The position numbers were made by a program, and so were the translations under genes. Shown here piece after piece: positions 11,791 to 23,715 of a stretch of DNA of 64,000 nucleotides. A model generated the notes under the pieces. It searched no databases. It saw only the letters and a program-made list of their open reading frames with translations, and was not told the DNA's origin. Source of the stretch: Morinoia aosen (lineage: Eukaryota; Arthropoda; Malacostraca; Amphipoda; Talitridae); NCBI GenBank assembly GCA_030386875.1, contig CM059579.1, positions 18,944,484 to 19,008,483 of the forward strand. Direction: 5' to 3'. Numbering within the stretch: position 1 is the stretch's first letter; every line of letters begins with the position of its first letter.

Positions 11791-13785
11791 GCATTTGTCA
11801 CGGGAAAAGTGAGCTTATGATACTCCAAAACTCCAGTAAATGAAAGAGAACATCATGAATTCGCCGCATATAGGCGTCGTGAATGCCTACCATGCGTGTA
11901 CTTTTTCAAATCAGAACGCGCACGCAAAAAAAATCGGAAAAATTCTTAGCCGTCAAATACTTCAAATTATATACTTTAAATTTTAAACTAGACCGACACA
12001 AATTCTTGCTTTGGTTTTTCTCCCATCTGACCTACTGAAAAACACGAGGAGTTTGGTTACCGGTTTGGTTACTCCAAGTGTAAAAGAAGCTCTCAAAAAC
12101 GGTTGAGGAAAAACGTCTACAATCACAAAGCTTTGCCATTTCACTCATCGAAGAGGGCGAAGTGAATCTCTGACAAACTCGTAACTTGGCACATAGTTTT
12201 TACGGAATATTTTCCTGTCTCTTGTCATAGTTTATAGTTTTCCTGAGAAGAAAATACTAAGCTGAAACCTGACTAAGTCTGAGAAAAAAATAGCTTTTGT
12301 GTGCTTAATCTTTTGGATAAATGGTGACTCAGATTACAATATTTGTAGCGCTGCAGAGACGAGCGTCGGCGCTAGGAGCTGGCCGCAAAGAAAAGTGAGA
12401 ATACCTGTTCAGCACTCATGATTAAATAAAAACGGATCAGACTTCTCCTTGATTTTGAAGCCAACATATAATGAACGACTCAATTACTCATGAGCAAACG
12501 GCAGGAACTGTCGTTGACTGACGTGTTACGCGAAGTTAAACGACAGCTGCAGGCGCATCAGAGCCACACTGCACAAATTTAAAAAGCTGGGTTGCCTGCT
12601 TTTCACTCAAGACCTCTCCTCAGAGTATTAACCTGATGTTAGCCATTTCTGTCTTGGGTGTTGGTAATATTTGATGTAATTATTAGCCGTAATTTTGGAG
12701 ATAAAGGATCTAAGAGGCTACGAAATAATTGTTTTATTGTCGAGGTTTCTTGAGCACAATCAGCACACCATGAACTGAGAGTACCAGGTGCACTATATCA
12801 TATTTGAACGCACTCGAACGACGTATTGCTTAACTCAATTTATTAACCGTGAGGCCCTTATTTATTACCAATGGCTCAGTCGTCTGAATCGACAGTAGTG
12901 AATTGGAAAAATAAATTCTTACAAAGGAAGGAAAAACTGGAAAATTTCTACCTTAGGATTTTCGATCCGGTATTCAGAAGGTGCGAGCAATATCACGAGA
13001 AAGTGAGAATAATTCCATTGGGTGTCAGCACACACTTCTGAGTAACAGCTTCCAGGTTGAATGGACTTGGCGTTCGTTTAGTATTATATTTGTCTACTTG
13101 CATGGTGTCACTTGGTGTTTTACTCTCACTATACAGTAGGTTTGTGCACGCAATAATTGTCGGGCATGCAAGGGCTAGGTAAGATCACAAAGACGAGAGG
13201 CGTCCGACAAGTTGAAATTTAAAATCAAAGAAAATTTAGCGCAATGAATGGAAGTTTATTTATTTATTTTTTAAAGCATTCAAATAATTAAATTTTTCAA
13301 AATTAGGGTCCTGCTCAAGTAGATTCCGTTTATTATATGTCCTTATATTGGTTTGATATTTTTCCCGTGCAAGAAACAGTTTTGAAGTGAGTAGGTCCAT
13401 TACCTTTTCAAATTTTTGGCTCACTAAGCTCCTCAGCAATGAACTTGGTCGAGGGCAGATATGAGTTTAATAGTCTCATGTATACAAAGACAGTTTTTGT
13501 AAACCACATTCATTTTCAGCAGGAAAGGAAAGAATTCACGGTAAATTAATTAACAAATCAATAGAAAAGATTTCCTTGGAGAACTAACTGAATAAAAAAA
13601 ATGGTCGCTTCTTGTTCTTTTTTTCTTGTTCAGTCAAATTAGCAGACTGTTCGATCAATCTTTAGCAGACTGTTCGAGATTTACTAGATAACAAATCTCA
13701 CGAAAACATCCAAAGACTAATATAATTTTACTGACTGCTTTTGAAAATTTCGGCTCCATTTCCTGTTCCGTCGGCAGAGCTATTA
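11791..13785. other. Intergenic, nothing recognised
   Basis: About 2 kb of non-coding sequence. Its first 200 bp may continue the Penelope-like relic. No other gene or repeat structure is supported. Confidence 0.4.
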
Positions 13786-13787
13786 CA

Positions 13788-14714
13788 GGGTGGGGCAGAA
13801 AAACCTATCCAATTTAAAATCCCTTTTTCTCAGAAGAGGGAGCAGGTAGAGTAGTGGGGTAAAAACCGTTAGAAAGCCGGTTTTATGCCATTTGTCAGTA
13901 GTGAACATGCCTTGGTCTGGTGAACATCGTGCTCTTGTTATTGAGCGGTTTATCGAATGCGGCGGTTCGATAATTGCTACACAACGTGCTTTTCGAATTC
14001 ATTTCGGACTCGGGCGTCATGATCCTGTTCCACATCACGCTACGATTAAAGTGTGGGTGTCAAAGGGGTTCCCATCAGGAACCCCTCCATAGCCCAAAAG
14101 TGACTGTGTGGTGTGCTCTTTCCCGCCTAGGCGTCTGGGGGCCTTACTTTTTTGAAGAAAATGGGCAAACCGTAACGGTCAACAGCGAGCGCTATTGTTT
14201 CATGCTGAAAAATTTTCTTAGACCCAAAATGGAAGAAAATGGCGTGGAAAATGTGTGGTTTCAACAGGATGGTGCAACCGCCCACACATCGCGACGATCA
14301 ATGGACATTCTCAGGGAACTGTTTCCCGGTCGCCTCATTTCCCTGAGAGGTGATCTTGGCTGGCCGCCGCGCTCACCGGATCTCACTCCATGTGACTTCT
14401 TCCTTTGGGGTTACCTCAAATCGAAGGTTTACCAGCATCGACCAAGGACCCTTCTTGCTTTACGAAGGGAAATTGCTCGGGCAATTGAAGAAATTCCTGT
14501 GGAAATGACGGTGAAAGTCATGGAAAGCTACCGCGAGCGCCTAAATCAGTGTATCCGCTCCCAAGGACGACATTTGAGTGATGTGCTTTTCAAAACTTAA
14601 ATTTAAAAATGGCATAAAATTTGCGATTTGCTAATAAAAAAATTTTTTTGGCAACTTTAGTCGTTTTAATTTTATAACGTTTTGAAATCGGATAGGTTTT
14701 TCTGCCTCACCCTT
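13788..14714 (+). mobile_element. mariner-family element with internal deletion (DD41D spacing)
   Basis: The TIRs read CAGGGTGGGGCAGAAAAACC on the left and, inverted, AAGGGTGAGGCAGAAAAACC on the right. TA lies on both sides (13786-13787, 14715-14716). The transposase starts at 13892 with an N-terminal helix-turn-helix (PWSGEHRALVIERFIECGGS). An internal deletion near 14070-14090 removes the rest of the DNA-binding part and the first catalytic Asp and shifts the frame. The C-terminal half runs open from about 14092 to 14600: SPKVTVWCALSRLGVWG, WFQQDGATAHT (second Asp) and SPDLTPCDFFLWG (third Asp). 41 residues separate the second and third Asp, the spacing of the DD41D (rosa-like) group. The copy is non-autonomous but looks fairly young. 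Confidence 0.9.
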
Positions 14715-14716
14715 TA

Positions 14717-15727
14717 AAATGTTAGGACTGTCTTTTCAGATATACGGGTGATTATGGGAAAAGTTCTTAAACGATTATTTAAAATTTGAAATCAAGCATT
14801 TCGATCTATTATGTACTATGATGTATCGCTATTACCCTCGTTCCTTTATTCCAGAGACTGAGGTCCAAACCGGAGAAAGAACTCATTCGGTAAATTACGA
14901 TGGACGCGGGCGCATCCAGAATATATCTAGAAACTCTATTACGCTCAAGAAAATCCGGTCATGACTTCCCTCAAAAATCCGAGTGATGGCTATTCTGCGC
15001 AGGTTTTTATCTGCATGCTCTCGTGGTATGCAGCACAACTACTTTGGTCCTCTGAAGGAATTTCACATCTCAGAGGCTTAAACTGATACCTGAGTTCTCC
15101 CAACTTGATTATCTAAATTTATGGGTTGTAAAACTAAGCTCTGCTTCTGTAGATTTAAACAAAGATTGCCGTTGTTACAGCCAGTTTTCATGCCATGCGT
15201 ATCTCAACTTACGCAAATAAAAGGTAGTCATATAGCGATGAAAAATTAGTGGGAGAATGATGTGCGATCAACTAATGCGATGAGAAATTATCAGGTTTTG
15301 AAGTCATACATGTAGTATTCATGTACCATAATAATTATTTATAAGAATTTGAATCGACAATGGAAATAAGTGTTTAACAACATATTATGGGCAATAATTA
15401 TACCTTGGTAGAGTTAATGACACACCTCAAATTCTAAACACAAGACAGCATATCAAATAAGTTCAACACAGCTCGGGGTCTGAATTTCACAGCTTTTAAA
15501 TTTGTCATGGATTCTATAAAATACGTAACCATTTGGTTGTAACGAATATTACATAGGTAACTGACATATAGTATTGATATTTCAAATATCATTAATGTAC
15601 TTTAACCTTTAAATAGGCAATGTCAAACCAAGTCCAAAACTCTAAAATCCTGATGCATGGTATTGATTGTTTAGTAAAATCAAGGTAGATCTTACATTTT
15701 TTATTAAGTATTCAAATACAGCATTTG
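14717..15727. other. Intergenic, nothing recognised
   Basis: AT-rich sequence with no supportable gene or element boundaries. Confidence 0.45.
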
Positions 15728-15977
15728 ATCTTGAACTTGAACTTGAAATTGAGGGCCGACAGCGTTGGGGCCTTTGTAACGGCCTACGATTCCCTCCACA
15801 ATTTTCACACAGAGAGTTCAGCGCCTGGTACCAGACTAGTCTACTAAACTACTCAGGATCTACCAATCCTTGTCACAAGTTGCCATTGGACGGCATCACT
15901 GGGATAACTAGTGTGTCAAAACACCATCCCCAGGCATATTGGGTCATTACTGCCCCCTCTACCTGACTGGCTCATTC
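15728..15977 (-). repeat. 3' UTR of the 19-22 kb LINE family, truncated copy
   Basis: This is the inverse of the LINE tail at about 21885-22130. Shared blocks include the CTTGAACTTGAACTTGAA tail, GGGCCGACAGCGTTGGGGCC and the ACACCATCCCCAGGCA block. It ends where CTGGCTCATTCC meets the next repeat. No coding part remains. Confidence 0.85.
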
Positions 15978-15984
15978 CAGAAAA

Positions 15985-16440
15985 AAAAACATTTTATTTC
16001 CAATTAAGTACAAACATGAAATGTCGATACATTGGTTTTTAAAACACCTTAACATTAACATCCTTAAATGATTATAACACATTGGTATCGTAATACCCGT
16101 GTAAAATGTTGAAACGAAATGATTGATAGAAAAGTACAACAAAATTGAGTTCCTTTCCTTGCCTAATCTGATTTTGAAACTAGGAGAGCACAATCCTCGC
16201 GACGTTCATTTGAAAAACACTCTCATTAGTGCTCATAAGTATTGAAAAATGAAAGCGAAAAATGCATTCAAATACCTTAGCATAGAAACCCTTAATTGCT
16301 ATTTATACATGGTTATCGTAATATCCATGTTAAGTGTTGGAACATATGATTTAGATCCTTAATTGCTATTCATACATGGTTATCGTAATACACATGATGG
16401 TTGTCGACATAGGATTTAGGAAAAAGCACAAGTTAATAAA
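15985..16440 (-). repeat. LINE 3' UTR-like repeat with internal tandem duplication
   Basis: It resembles the 3826-4468 and 8690-9250 UTR family (TTTTAAAACACCTTAACATT, CGTAATACCCGTGT). Within it a block of about 55 bp with CCTTAATTGCTAT and ACATGGTTATCGTAATA is tandemly repeated near 16300-16400. Confidence 0.5.
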
Positions 16441-17509
16441 AAATAAACAATAATATGTATAAGAGGATCGTTTGCATTTGGAGGGCGGCACTAAGTTTCA
16501 GTTTCTGTGTTTCAATTTCTAAGTTTCAATTTCTGAAATTTTTGCTAGGGATTGAAAATTCATCTTATTTTACGTTCGTTAAGTTATTTTAATATTGATC
16601 CTGCTTACTCCGGTCGAACAAAAAGAGCATCACAACTGTTTGTTCCACGCAGCGGAATGAGGTTGCTTTCCACAATTACTAGTACTTCATCTGTGGTGCC
16701 CGGAAATGGACATGGAGCGTATTATTTTCTAATAAATTATCAACTCAAAAATCCAGGAATTCCTTTCGCCCGTCCGACAACACTTCACTCCCTCTTCCGG
16801 TGATGCCCCGCATCCGGTCATGCCTCTACATTTGGTTACGCTTACATTTGTTTATATCTTACATCCTGTGAAAGCCCACATCCGATCTTTCATTCCTATG
16901 CAAGGTGTCCCAACGATTATATTTGCTATAACAGACCACAAAATGGTTATGATATTTCTTACTTGCGCAAATAGTACTTTCGCAAAGAGTACATCGGGGT
17001 TAAAGACATAAAAAGTATTGTTTTACATCGCTAGATGTAATATTTTCAACATAGGTGGAACCGTGCAAAAGTTAACTATTTAAAATTAGTATTGTCGTAG
17101 TGTATTCACGAGAATAAAAGGGTAAGAAGAGTTTACCACAAAAAGCTTACGACAGCAATTCGAGACCAGAATAAGAAGGTTAAAATGATGATTTTCAAAG
17201 TATGACATTCGTCAGATCCGAGGCCTTTTTAAATGTTTCAACGAGATCGAAGTAGAGAAAGTATGTACTAAAATACCCTCACATTTGACATCCGCTCTCT
17301 CTCTTTGCGGTAATTAATTTGGGTTTGGAAATGCAAGATGAAAGTGAGTCACTAAGAACACAAAATCCCTGTGACACATAACTGAAAATACTCTTGTTAG
17401 GGTGCGTGTTATTGGATCATGAGCCCGTAATATTTGCTACACAGCTGGAACACCAATATACAAAAAAAAAAAATAAAAAATAAAAACAAAAAAAAATTGC
17501 TAATGAATT
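16441..17509. other. Intergenic, nothing recognised
   Basis: Contains an A-rich run at 17461-17497. No gene or terminal repeats were found. Confidence 0.4.
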
Positions 17510-17930
17510 CCGTCGCATGTTCAAAAAGCTTCAATATGAGCGAAAAGTACTTACGAGTATCTTAAAGTTAAGACCATGACTTGAGATCGAATACATGAGG
17601 ATCGTAATATTTATATTGATTGATTTTGAAACAAATGGTTGGGAGAAAAGTACAAAAAAATGCATTCCTTCCATTGTGTTGATATCAAATACATGAGGAT
17701 TGTAATATTTCTATCGGTTAAGTTTTGGAACAAATAATTAGGAGAAAAGCACGTAGATAAATGCATTCTCTCCGTTGTGTTGGTCTGATTTTAGCACTGG
17801 ATTTTATTTCAAGGTGTCAGGAAAACATTGCACATGTGATGCGTTGTTAAGAACACTCCAGTTGGTGCATTTCCATACTGAAATTTGAGCTTGCGAACGT
17901 TGGAACTAGTGAAATGAGGGATTAAAGGTT
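17510..17930 (-). repeat. LINE 3' UTR-like repeat, tandemly duplicated block
   Basis: Two successive copies of a block of about 110 bp (ATCGAATACATGAGGATCGT, then ATCAAATACATGAGGATTGT) lie in a sequence distantly like the 16.0-16.4 kb repeat. Orientation is taken from that similarity. Confidence 0.45.
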
Positions 17931-18229
17931 GAAGGTACAACGGGTAGATCCAGAATTAATTTGCATCTTTGACTGCTAGGTTGATGTTATAGGCAGTTTT
18001 ACATTGTTTTGTATCAACTGGTAAGCTAAAATACTTGGTATGGATGAAATGAACGATTTTACAATAACGGAAAAATTTAAATTTCGTATACTACAAGCTT
18101 TGGCACAGAAAAATTTACCGGATTCAAAATAGATGAGAGGGACCGATGTACAATGCCAACCGTAACATTATCAAGATTGCTGGGGCAAAACGAGAAAGTC
18201 AAAACAACCTCAAATGGTGTGGCCGAAAG

Positions 18230-18510
18230 CACACTGGAAGAGCTCGTCGTGTCGTGAGACTAGCGAACTTGCCTCCGTCCAGGCAGACCCTGGTTCGAGG
18301 CCCGGCGCTGGTGGCGATTTTCTCTGTTGGGTATAGGGGAAAAATTCCAAGCACAATACCCCACTCTACCCAGGTGTCTGAAATGGGTACCGGTCTTGAC
18401 CGGGGGAAAGCGTAATGGCGTCCTGGCGTTAGTTATAAGGCATTTGAAAATCCAACGTATAATGTGATATGTATCAGGCTTGAAATTGGAAATAAAGCAT
18501 CCGTAGATGC
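18230..18510 (+). mobile_element. tRNA-derived SINE
   Basis: The 5' part carries an A-box-like GACTAGCGAACTTGCC and a B-box-like GGTTCGAGGCC at tRNA-like spacing. The body has GGTACCGGTCTTGACCGGGG and the end has GCATCCGTAGATGCC followed by an A-rich tail. A diverged copy lies inverted at 6641-6905 and a tail fragment at about 5179. Confidence 0.8.
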
Positions 18511-19140
18511 CTTCATTAAAAAGAAAAAAGAGTGTAAAGGACGTCACTGCGTCACAACAGGATCAACATGAGCATTTTAAAAGGGAATACGTTCTAAACA
18601 TACAGACACTGTCTCTTACTCAAGGCAATTGATAGTCTATAATATGCGCTTTCGCTTATTGGTACAACATTTACTCATTTCTAAGTACACTTTTTTGATG
18701 AAATTTAATGTCGTAAAAAATTAACATAGAGAGACTGTTTTCTTATTTTGGCAATGTTATTCTTGATCTGTATCATTCATGCACAACAGGCAGTTATAAC
18801 ATAAGAAATTTAAGAAAAATGTAAGAAATTTTATTGAAATAATTATTATCCGAGACCGTTTCCTTACTTTAGCGATGTAATCCCGGATTTGTGTCAGTAT
18901 GCTAATCAGAGACATTAGTACCGTTAGAAACTTACGATAAATTTAAAGAAGATAAGGAACTAAGATTGAGCTTAAGATTAATGCAGTGGTTAGCTGACGA
19001 TATTAAAAGCATGTGATATTTCTCGTTGCCCAAACTGCTGAAAGGTTAAGGGAGCTGTTCAGAAAGGTATTAACAGCAGTGTGGGGCGACAGGTGATCAG
19101 CAATACGGACAAGTGTCTGGTACACAGGCCCTGAACTCTG
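18511..19140. other. Intergenic; fragment related to the LINE 3' UTR at its end
   Basis: At about 19108-19160 the sequence resembles the LINE tail near 22017-22070 (GTCTGGTACnnAGGC-CTGAACTCT followed by GTGTGAA-ATTGTG). The LINE body therefore starts next to, or inside, another copy of its own tail. The rest is featureless. Confidence 0.4.
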
Positions 19141-20071
19141 TGTGAATATTGTGAGTGTTGTGTAAATCTAAGAAAGAAAGGTCCAGATGGAATAAAAGAT
19201 TGGTATAGGTTTATACAAGGTAATGATAGAGGTAGTGAAGTTCAAGTTGATGAATTAGTAGTCAATGGTTGCAGTGTGCAAGATAGGATGCAAATGGTGA
19301 AAGCAGTTAAAGAATACTGGGAGGACATTGGTGGAATGACTGAGCAGGTTACAGATGATGAACCAATAAATTTTCTGATAGATGAACATGAACTGCAAAT
19401 GGAAAGGCATGTGGCCCTGATAAGATACCATATGAGTTCTATAAATGTGGATGAGAGAGTGTAGTCAGTATGTTGAAATGTTTATTTGATGAGATATGGA
19501 AGAGTGAAAGAGTACCGGATGACTGGAACAAGTGTAATGTAGTTCTGTTGCATAAGGGTGGACATAAGAGTATGAAAGAACTTAAAAATTACAGACCAAT
19601 TGCACTGGGTGACACCGTATGTAAGATCTTTTGTGGTATTTTGAATGAGAGAATGAAAAATTTAGTTGAGGAATTAGGAGTCCTGGGAGAAAAACAGAAT
19701 GGTTTTAGGCAAGATAGATGGGGGGAGGATAATCTGTTTGTAGTGAGTAAAATAATTGAGCAAATGAAGAAGGATAACAAGAAGGTATATTTAGCATTCC
19801 TGGATATTGAGAAGGCGTATGACAGAGTGGATCGGGTTAGGCTGTTTGAAATTTTGAGAAAAGTTGGTTTTAGCAGAAAAATAGTGAACATTGTACAGAG
19901 TCTGTATGAGAACACAAGTGCTATCTACAGGTTAGGAAATTTGGAAACAGGGCAAGTGAGGAGTGTTAGAGGAGTGAGACAGGGCTGTACTCTGTCCCCC
20001 CTGTTGTTTGGATTGTACACAGAAGAATTAGCAGTTCGACTGAGAGGGAGTGGTTTAGGACTGAAAGTTGG

Positions 20072-20606
20072 GGTAAATGTAAAGGACTTGACCATAATCG
20101 ATTTTCCACTTTTTGATCAACAAAGATTGTTGATCAGACCAAAATAAACAATTTTTCTTCAATGCACTTTCCGGCGGAAATGAGTATTTTAAAAGTTATG
20201 GCGTTAAATGAGTTACCGGAACTCCTGTGTGCATCACCCTATTACAAACGTAAAGAGGTTGGGTCGTAAGGGGTAGCCACAGTTCTTTTAGTTTTATAGT
20301 TTTCACTAAAAGAACTGTTGCTACCCCTCACGACCCAACCTCTTTACGTTTGTAATAGGGGGTTTGCTCTTCGTCTGCTTGGTTGGCGCGCAGGAACGCC
20401 TGTTTACTTTCACGTCGGACCGCGCGGTGTATTTTTCCCCGCCTCAAACACTGGAGTTACGGTAACTCATTTAATGCCATAACTTTTAAAATACTTATTT
20501 CCGCCGGAAAGTGCATTGAAGAAAACTTGTTCATTTTGGTCTCATCAACAATCTTTATTGATCAAAGAGTGGAAAATCGATTATGGTCAAGTCCTTTACA
20601 TTAACC
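20072..20606. mobile_element. Long-TIR element with 8-bp target duplication, inserted in the LINE RT
   Basis: Arms of more than 130 bp are inverted copies of each other. They begin GGTAAATGTAAAGGACTTGA on the left and, inverted, GGTTAATGTAAAGGACTTGA on the right. The direct 8-bp repeat AAAGTTGG lies outside both ends (20064-20071, 20607-20614), an exact target duplication. Arms carry the family block AATAAACAA..TTTTCTTC..ATGCACTTTCCG. There is no transposase. 8-bp duplication with long TIRs fits a MULE-like or hAT-like non-autonomous element. Confidence 0.9.
20238..20360. repeat. Near-perfect 123-bp palindrome nested in the long-TIR element
   Basis: CCCTATTACAAACGTAAAGA at the left is the inverse of the right end, with arms of about 54 bp around a loop of about 14 bp (TTTTATAGTTTTCA). 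The arms include GGTTGGGTCGT and CTTTTAG. It breaks the arm of the enclosing element, so it is probably a separate small foldback insertion. Confidence 0.8.
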
Positions 20607-22190
20607 AAAGTTGGTAATGAGAGACTGAGCTGTTTGTTGTATGCTGATGATGTGGTTGTGGTTAGTGAATGTGGTCATGAACTACAAAGGATGCTTGACA
20701 TTGTGAATGGATATAGTACAGATTTCAAGATGAACTTTGGTGCCGATAAAAGTAAGGTCATGGTTATAAATAGTGATGAGACTGATAGAGACAGACTGTG
20801 GAATATTGGAGAAATCAGAATAGGTAGAACAAAAGAATACAAATATCTAGGTTGTATGATGAGTGAAGATGGATGTACTAGAACTAAAGGTGAGAAAGTG
20901 GCTAAAGCAATGCAGTGGAGTGGACGGTTAGGTAGTGTGGCCAGATACAGAGCAAACAAGTACGAATGTGTGAGAGGAATGTGGAAGTATGTTGCTGTAC
21001 CTAGTGTCATGTATGGTATGAGTGCTCTTGCTTGGAATAGAAGTGATCTTGAAAAGCTGGATGTGATACAAAATAAGGTAGGACGTGTAGCATTGGGTGC
21101 TCCGAAATGGAGAGCTATAGAAGCCATTAGAGGTGACCTAGGGTGGAGCCTATTTTCAGAAAGAATGATGAAAGCTGTGCTGAATTATAAGGTGAGAATT
21201 GAAAGAATGCAGAATAGCAGGTGGGTAAGGCGAATCTTTGAATGGAATCTGAGTGTAAGCTATTGGGAGAAAGTATGTTGGGGGCATGCAAGGAAACTCA
21301 GTATGCAAAAGATTATTCATGTTAGAATTGGGAGACCTGTGGATGACTGGAGTTTAATAAATGTAGGAGGTGTAGGGCCTGAGTGGGACTGCAAGAGGTG
21401 GAAGAAAGAGATTGAGAGACAAACAAAAGAGTATGGATTGAATAAGTGGAAGCTTAGCATGATGCGGAAGCCTACACTTAACTGGTATATGAAAAAGAAA
21501 GCACCTAAGTTTGAGCTGTTCTATGATGGTAGTTTTGGAAGTCAACTCTTGTTTGCTGTGAGATGTAAGTCATTGAGTGTGAACAGACGTACATGGAGAT
21601 GGAATGAGAATAATAACAGATTATGTCAGCAGTGTAATAGTGGAGTAGAGGAAACAATTGAGCATTTTGTGCTGGAATGTAGTAAGTATGAGCAAGAGAG
21701 AGAGAGTTTTATGAATGTGGTGTTTGAGCAGTATGGAGAGAATGAGTGGAATGCCAGATGTGCTGAAGATGATTGCGGTATGAGCTGTCTTGCTGGATTG
21801 GATCAGGAGTGTAATGCGAGTATCACTGAGGCTATGAAAGTGTTTCTTGTGCGTGCCTGGAGTAAGAGACTGTGACTGGAATGAGCCAGTCTGGTAGAAT
21901 GGGCTGTAATAACCCAATGTGCCTGGGGATGGTGTTTTGACACACTGGCTGTCCCGGTGATGCCTTCCAATGGAGGCTTGTGACAAGGATCGTAGATCCT
22001 GAGTAGTTTAGTGGACAAGTCTGGTACCAGGCGCTGAACTCTTCGTGTGAAAATTGTGGAGGGAATTGTAGGCCGTTACAAAGGCCCCGACACTGTCGGC
22101 CCTCAAGTTCAAGTTCAAGTGTGGAGGAATTTGTAGGCCTTTACAAAAGCCCTGACGCTGTCGGCCCTCAAGTTCAAGTACCCAATCAAA

Positions 22191-22588
22191 ATAAAACAAT
22201 GCCTGTTAACTTTCCTGGAATGTAATAGCCATTACTTATTTAACTAACAAGCATTATCAAATTGGTGCCCAGATATATTGCAAGGGTGTAAACTTCAAGA
22301 AGAGCCTTCTATTTTAAATCAAAAATGAAGAGATGAAAGAGGACCTACCAGATATATTCAATGTTAGGAAGGAAAAATGAATGAAATCAGTGTATAAGGG
22401 AAAAAAAGCTCTTTAATAACACTATGATCTTTAGGTACATCTCTTAATTTAGTTACAATGCAAGGAATAAGATTAAAATTTGCTAAATCCTCCTTCTGAC
22501 TTGTTAGAGGGTTATTTTCATCAGTAAGATAATTTATGATTTATCTTAATATTTATCTGATTAGGCCTTAATATATTCAATCCTGTAC
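22191..22588. other. Intergenic, nothing recognised
   Basis: AT-rich stretch between the LINE tail and a long-TIR element. No feature is supported. Confidence 0.4.
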
Positions 22589-22596
22589 AATGTTTT

Positions 22597-23715
22597 GGTA
22601 AATGTGTAGCGTTGGGTATTAATCTATTTTCCACTTTTGGATGCCTGAATATAGGGTAAATGTGTAGCGTTGGTCAGTAATCGATTTTTCACTTTTCGGT
22701 GTCTAATCGTACTTAATTAGATCGAAATAAACAAGTTTTCTTCTATGCACTTTCCGTCGTAAATGAATATTTTACAAGTTATAGCGGTAAATTACTGACA
22801 GCAACTCCAGTATTTAAAGCGGGAACTAATTCAAACAGCACGTCAGACGGCAACACTGCAATGCCGTCTTGCTTCTAGTTCGATCGTCATCAAAGACGAA
22901 ACCAAACCTACCGCTATACCTCGTTAAATACTCATTTGACGAAAAAAGTGTATAGAAGAAAAGTTGTTTATTTTGATGTTATTACCATGATTCAAGCAAC
23001 AAAAATTTGGAAATCAATGAGTAGCTGTTTATTCGAGCGCATTCGTCATCAAAGACGAAACTAAATTTACCGCCATAACTCGTTAAATACTCATTTACGA
23101 CGGAAAGTGCATAGAAGAAAACTTGTTTATTTTGATCTAATTAACTACGTTTAGGCACTGAAAAGTGGAAAATCGATTACTGACCAACGCTACACATTTA
23201 CCGAACATAGTTTACTAGATGGAAATAAGCAATTTTTCTTTTAACTTATGCACTTTCCGTCCTAAATGAGTATTTTACGAGTTATAGAGGTAAATTAGTC
23301 ACGGCAACTCAAGTATTTGAAGTGGCAAGTAATTCATTGACTGCGTTAGATGGCAGCACTGCAATGAAGTCTTGCTTCCAATGCGCTAGTCATCAAAGAC
23401 AAAATTAAACCTACCGCTCTAACTTATAAAATACTTATTTGTCGCAAAAAGTGTATAGAAGAAAAGTAGTTTATTTTTATTTTGTTACCGTGATCATTGT
23501 GAGTCAAGCAACAAAAATTCCAAAATCAATGAGTAGTTGTTTATTCAAGCGCATTTGTCATCAAAGAAGAAATTAAATCTACCACTATAGCTTATTAAAC
23601 ACTCATTTGCAACGGAAAGTGCATGGAAGAAAACTTGTTATATTTTAACCTAAATAACTATGTATGGTAACCAAAAACTGGAAAATCAATTATTACCTAC
23701 GCTACACATTTATCT
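22597..23715. mobile_element. Long-TIR element of the same family, carrying a nested sister copy
   Basis: Outer ends are GGTAAATGTGTAGCGTTGGG on the left and the inverse of CTACGCTACACATTTATC on the right. The near-exact 8-bp duplication AATGTTTT/AATGTTCT lies outside (22589-22596, 23716-23723). Arms share the AATAAGCAATTTTTCTT and CACTTTCCGTCC blocks with the 20-kb copy. A second copy (22655-23202) is inserted in its left arm. It is non-coding. Confidence 0.82.
22655..23202. mobile_element. Nested long-TIR element with 8-bp target duplication
   Basis: It starts GGTAAATGTGTAGCGTTGGT and ends with the inverse (CCAACGCTACACATTTACC). GAATATAG (22647-22654) and GAACATAG (23203-23210) flank it, an 8-bp duplication with one change. 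Length is 548 bp. It has inserted into an older copy of its own family. Confidence 0.85.

Larger units (their letters stand above)
19141..22190 (+). mobile_element. LINE (non-LTR retrotransposon), 5'-truncated, RT plus C-terminal zinc-knuckle-like region
   Basis: Coding sequence runs from about 19170, where KKGPDGIKDWYRFIQGND resembles the linker before RT, to a stop at 21873-21875. RT motifs are ACGPDKIPYEFYKCG (near 19410, after a frame change), LLHKGGHKSMKELKNYRPIA, LDIEKAYDRVDR (catalytic Asp), GVRQGCTLSPLLFGLY and LLYADDVVVVSE (YADD). The C-terminal part has CQQC then EHFVLEC, a C-C-H-C arrangement. No endonuclease or RNase H is seen, so the copy is 5'-truncated. A 535-bp element (20072-20606) split the RT between GLKVG and NERLSC. 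Its 8-bp target duplication keeps the flanks in register. The 3' UTR ends with two degenerate copies of an 80-bp block and a CAAGTTCAAGT tail. The clade is uncertain, within the I/Jockey-like group. Confidence 0.88.

Noticed and set aside
20675-21127. 150-codon minus-strand ORF
   Set aside because: It is the antisense shadow of the LINE reverse-transcriptase ORF, whose motifs are clear on the + strand.
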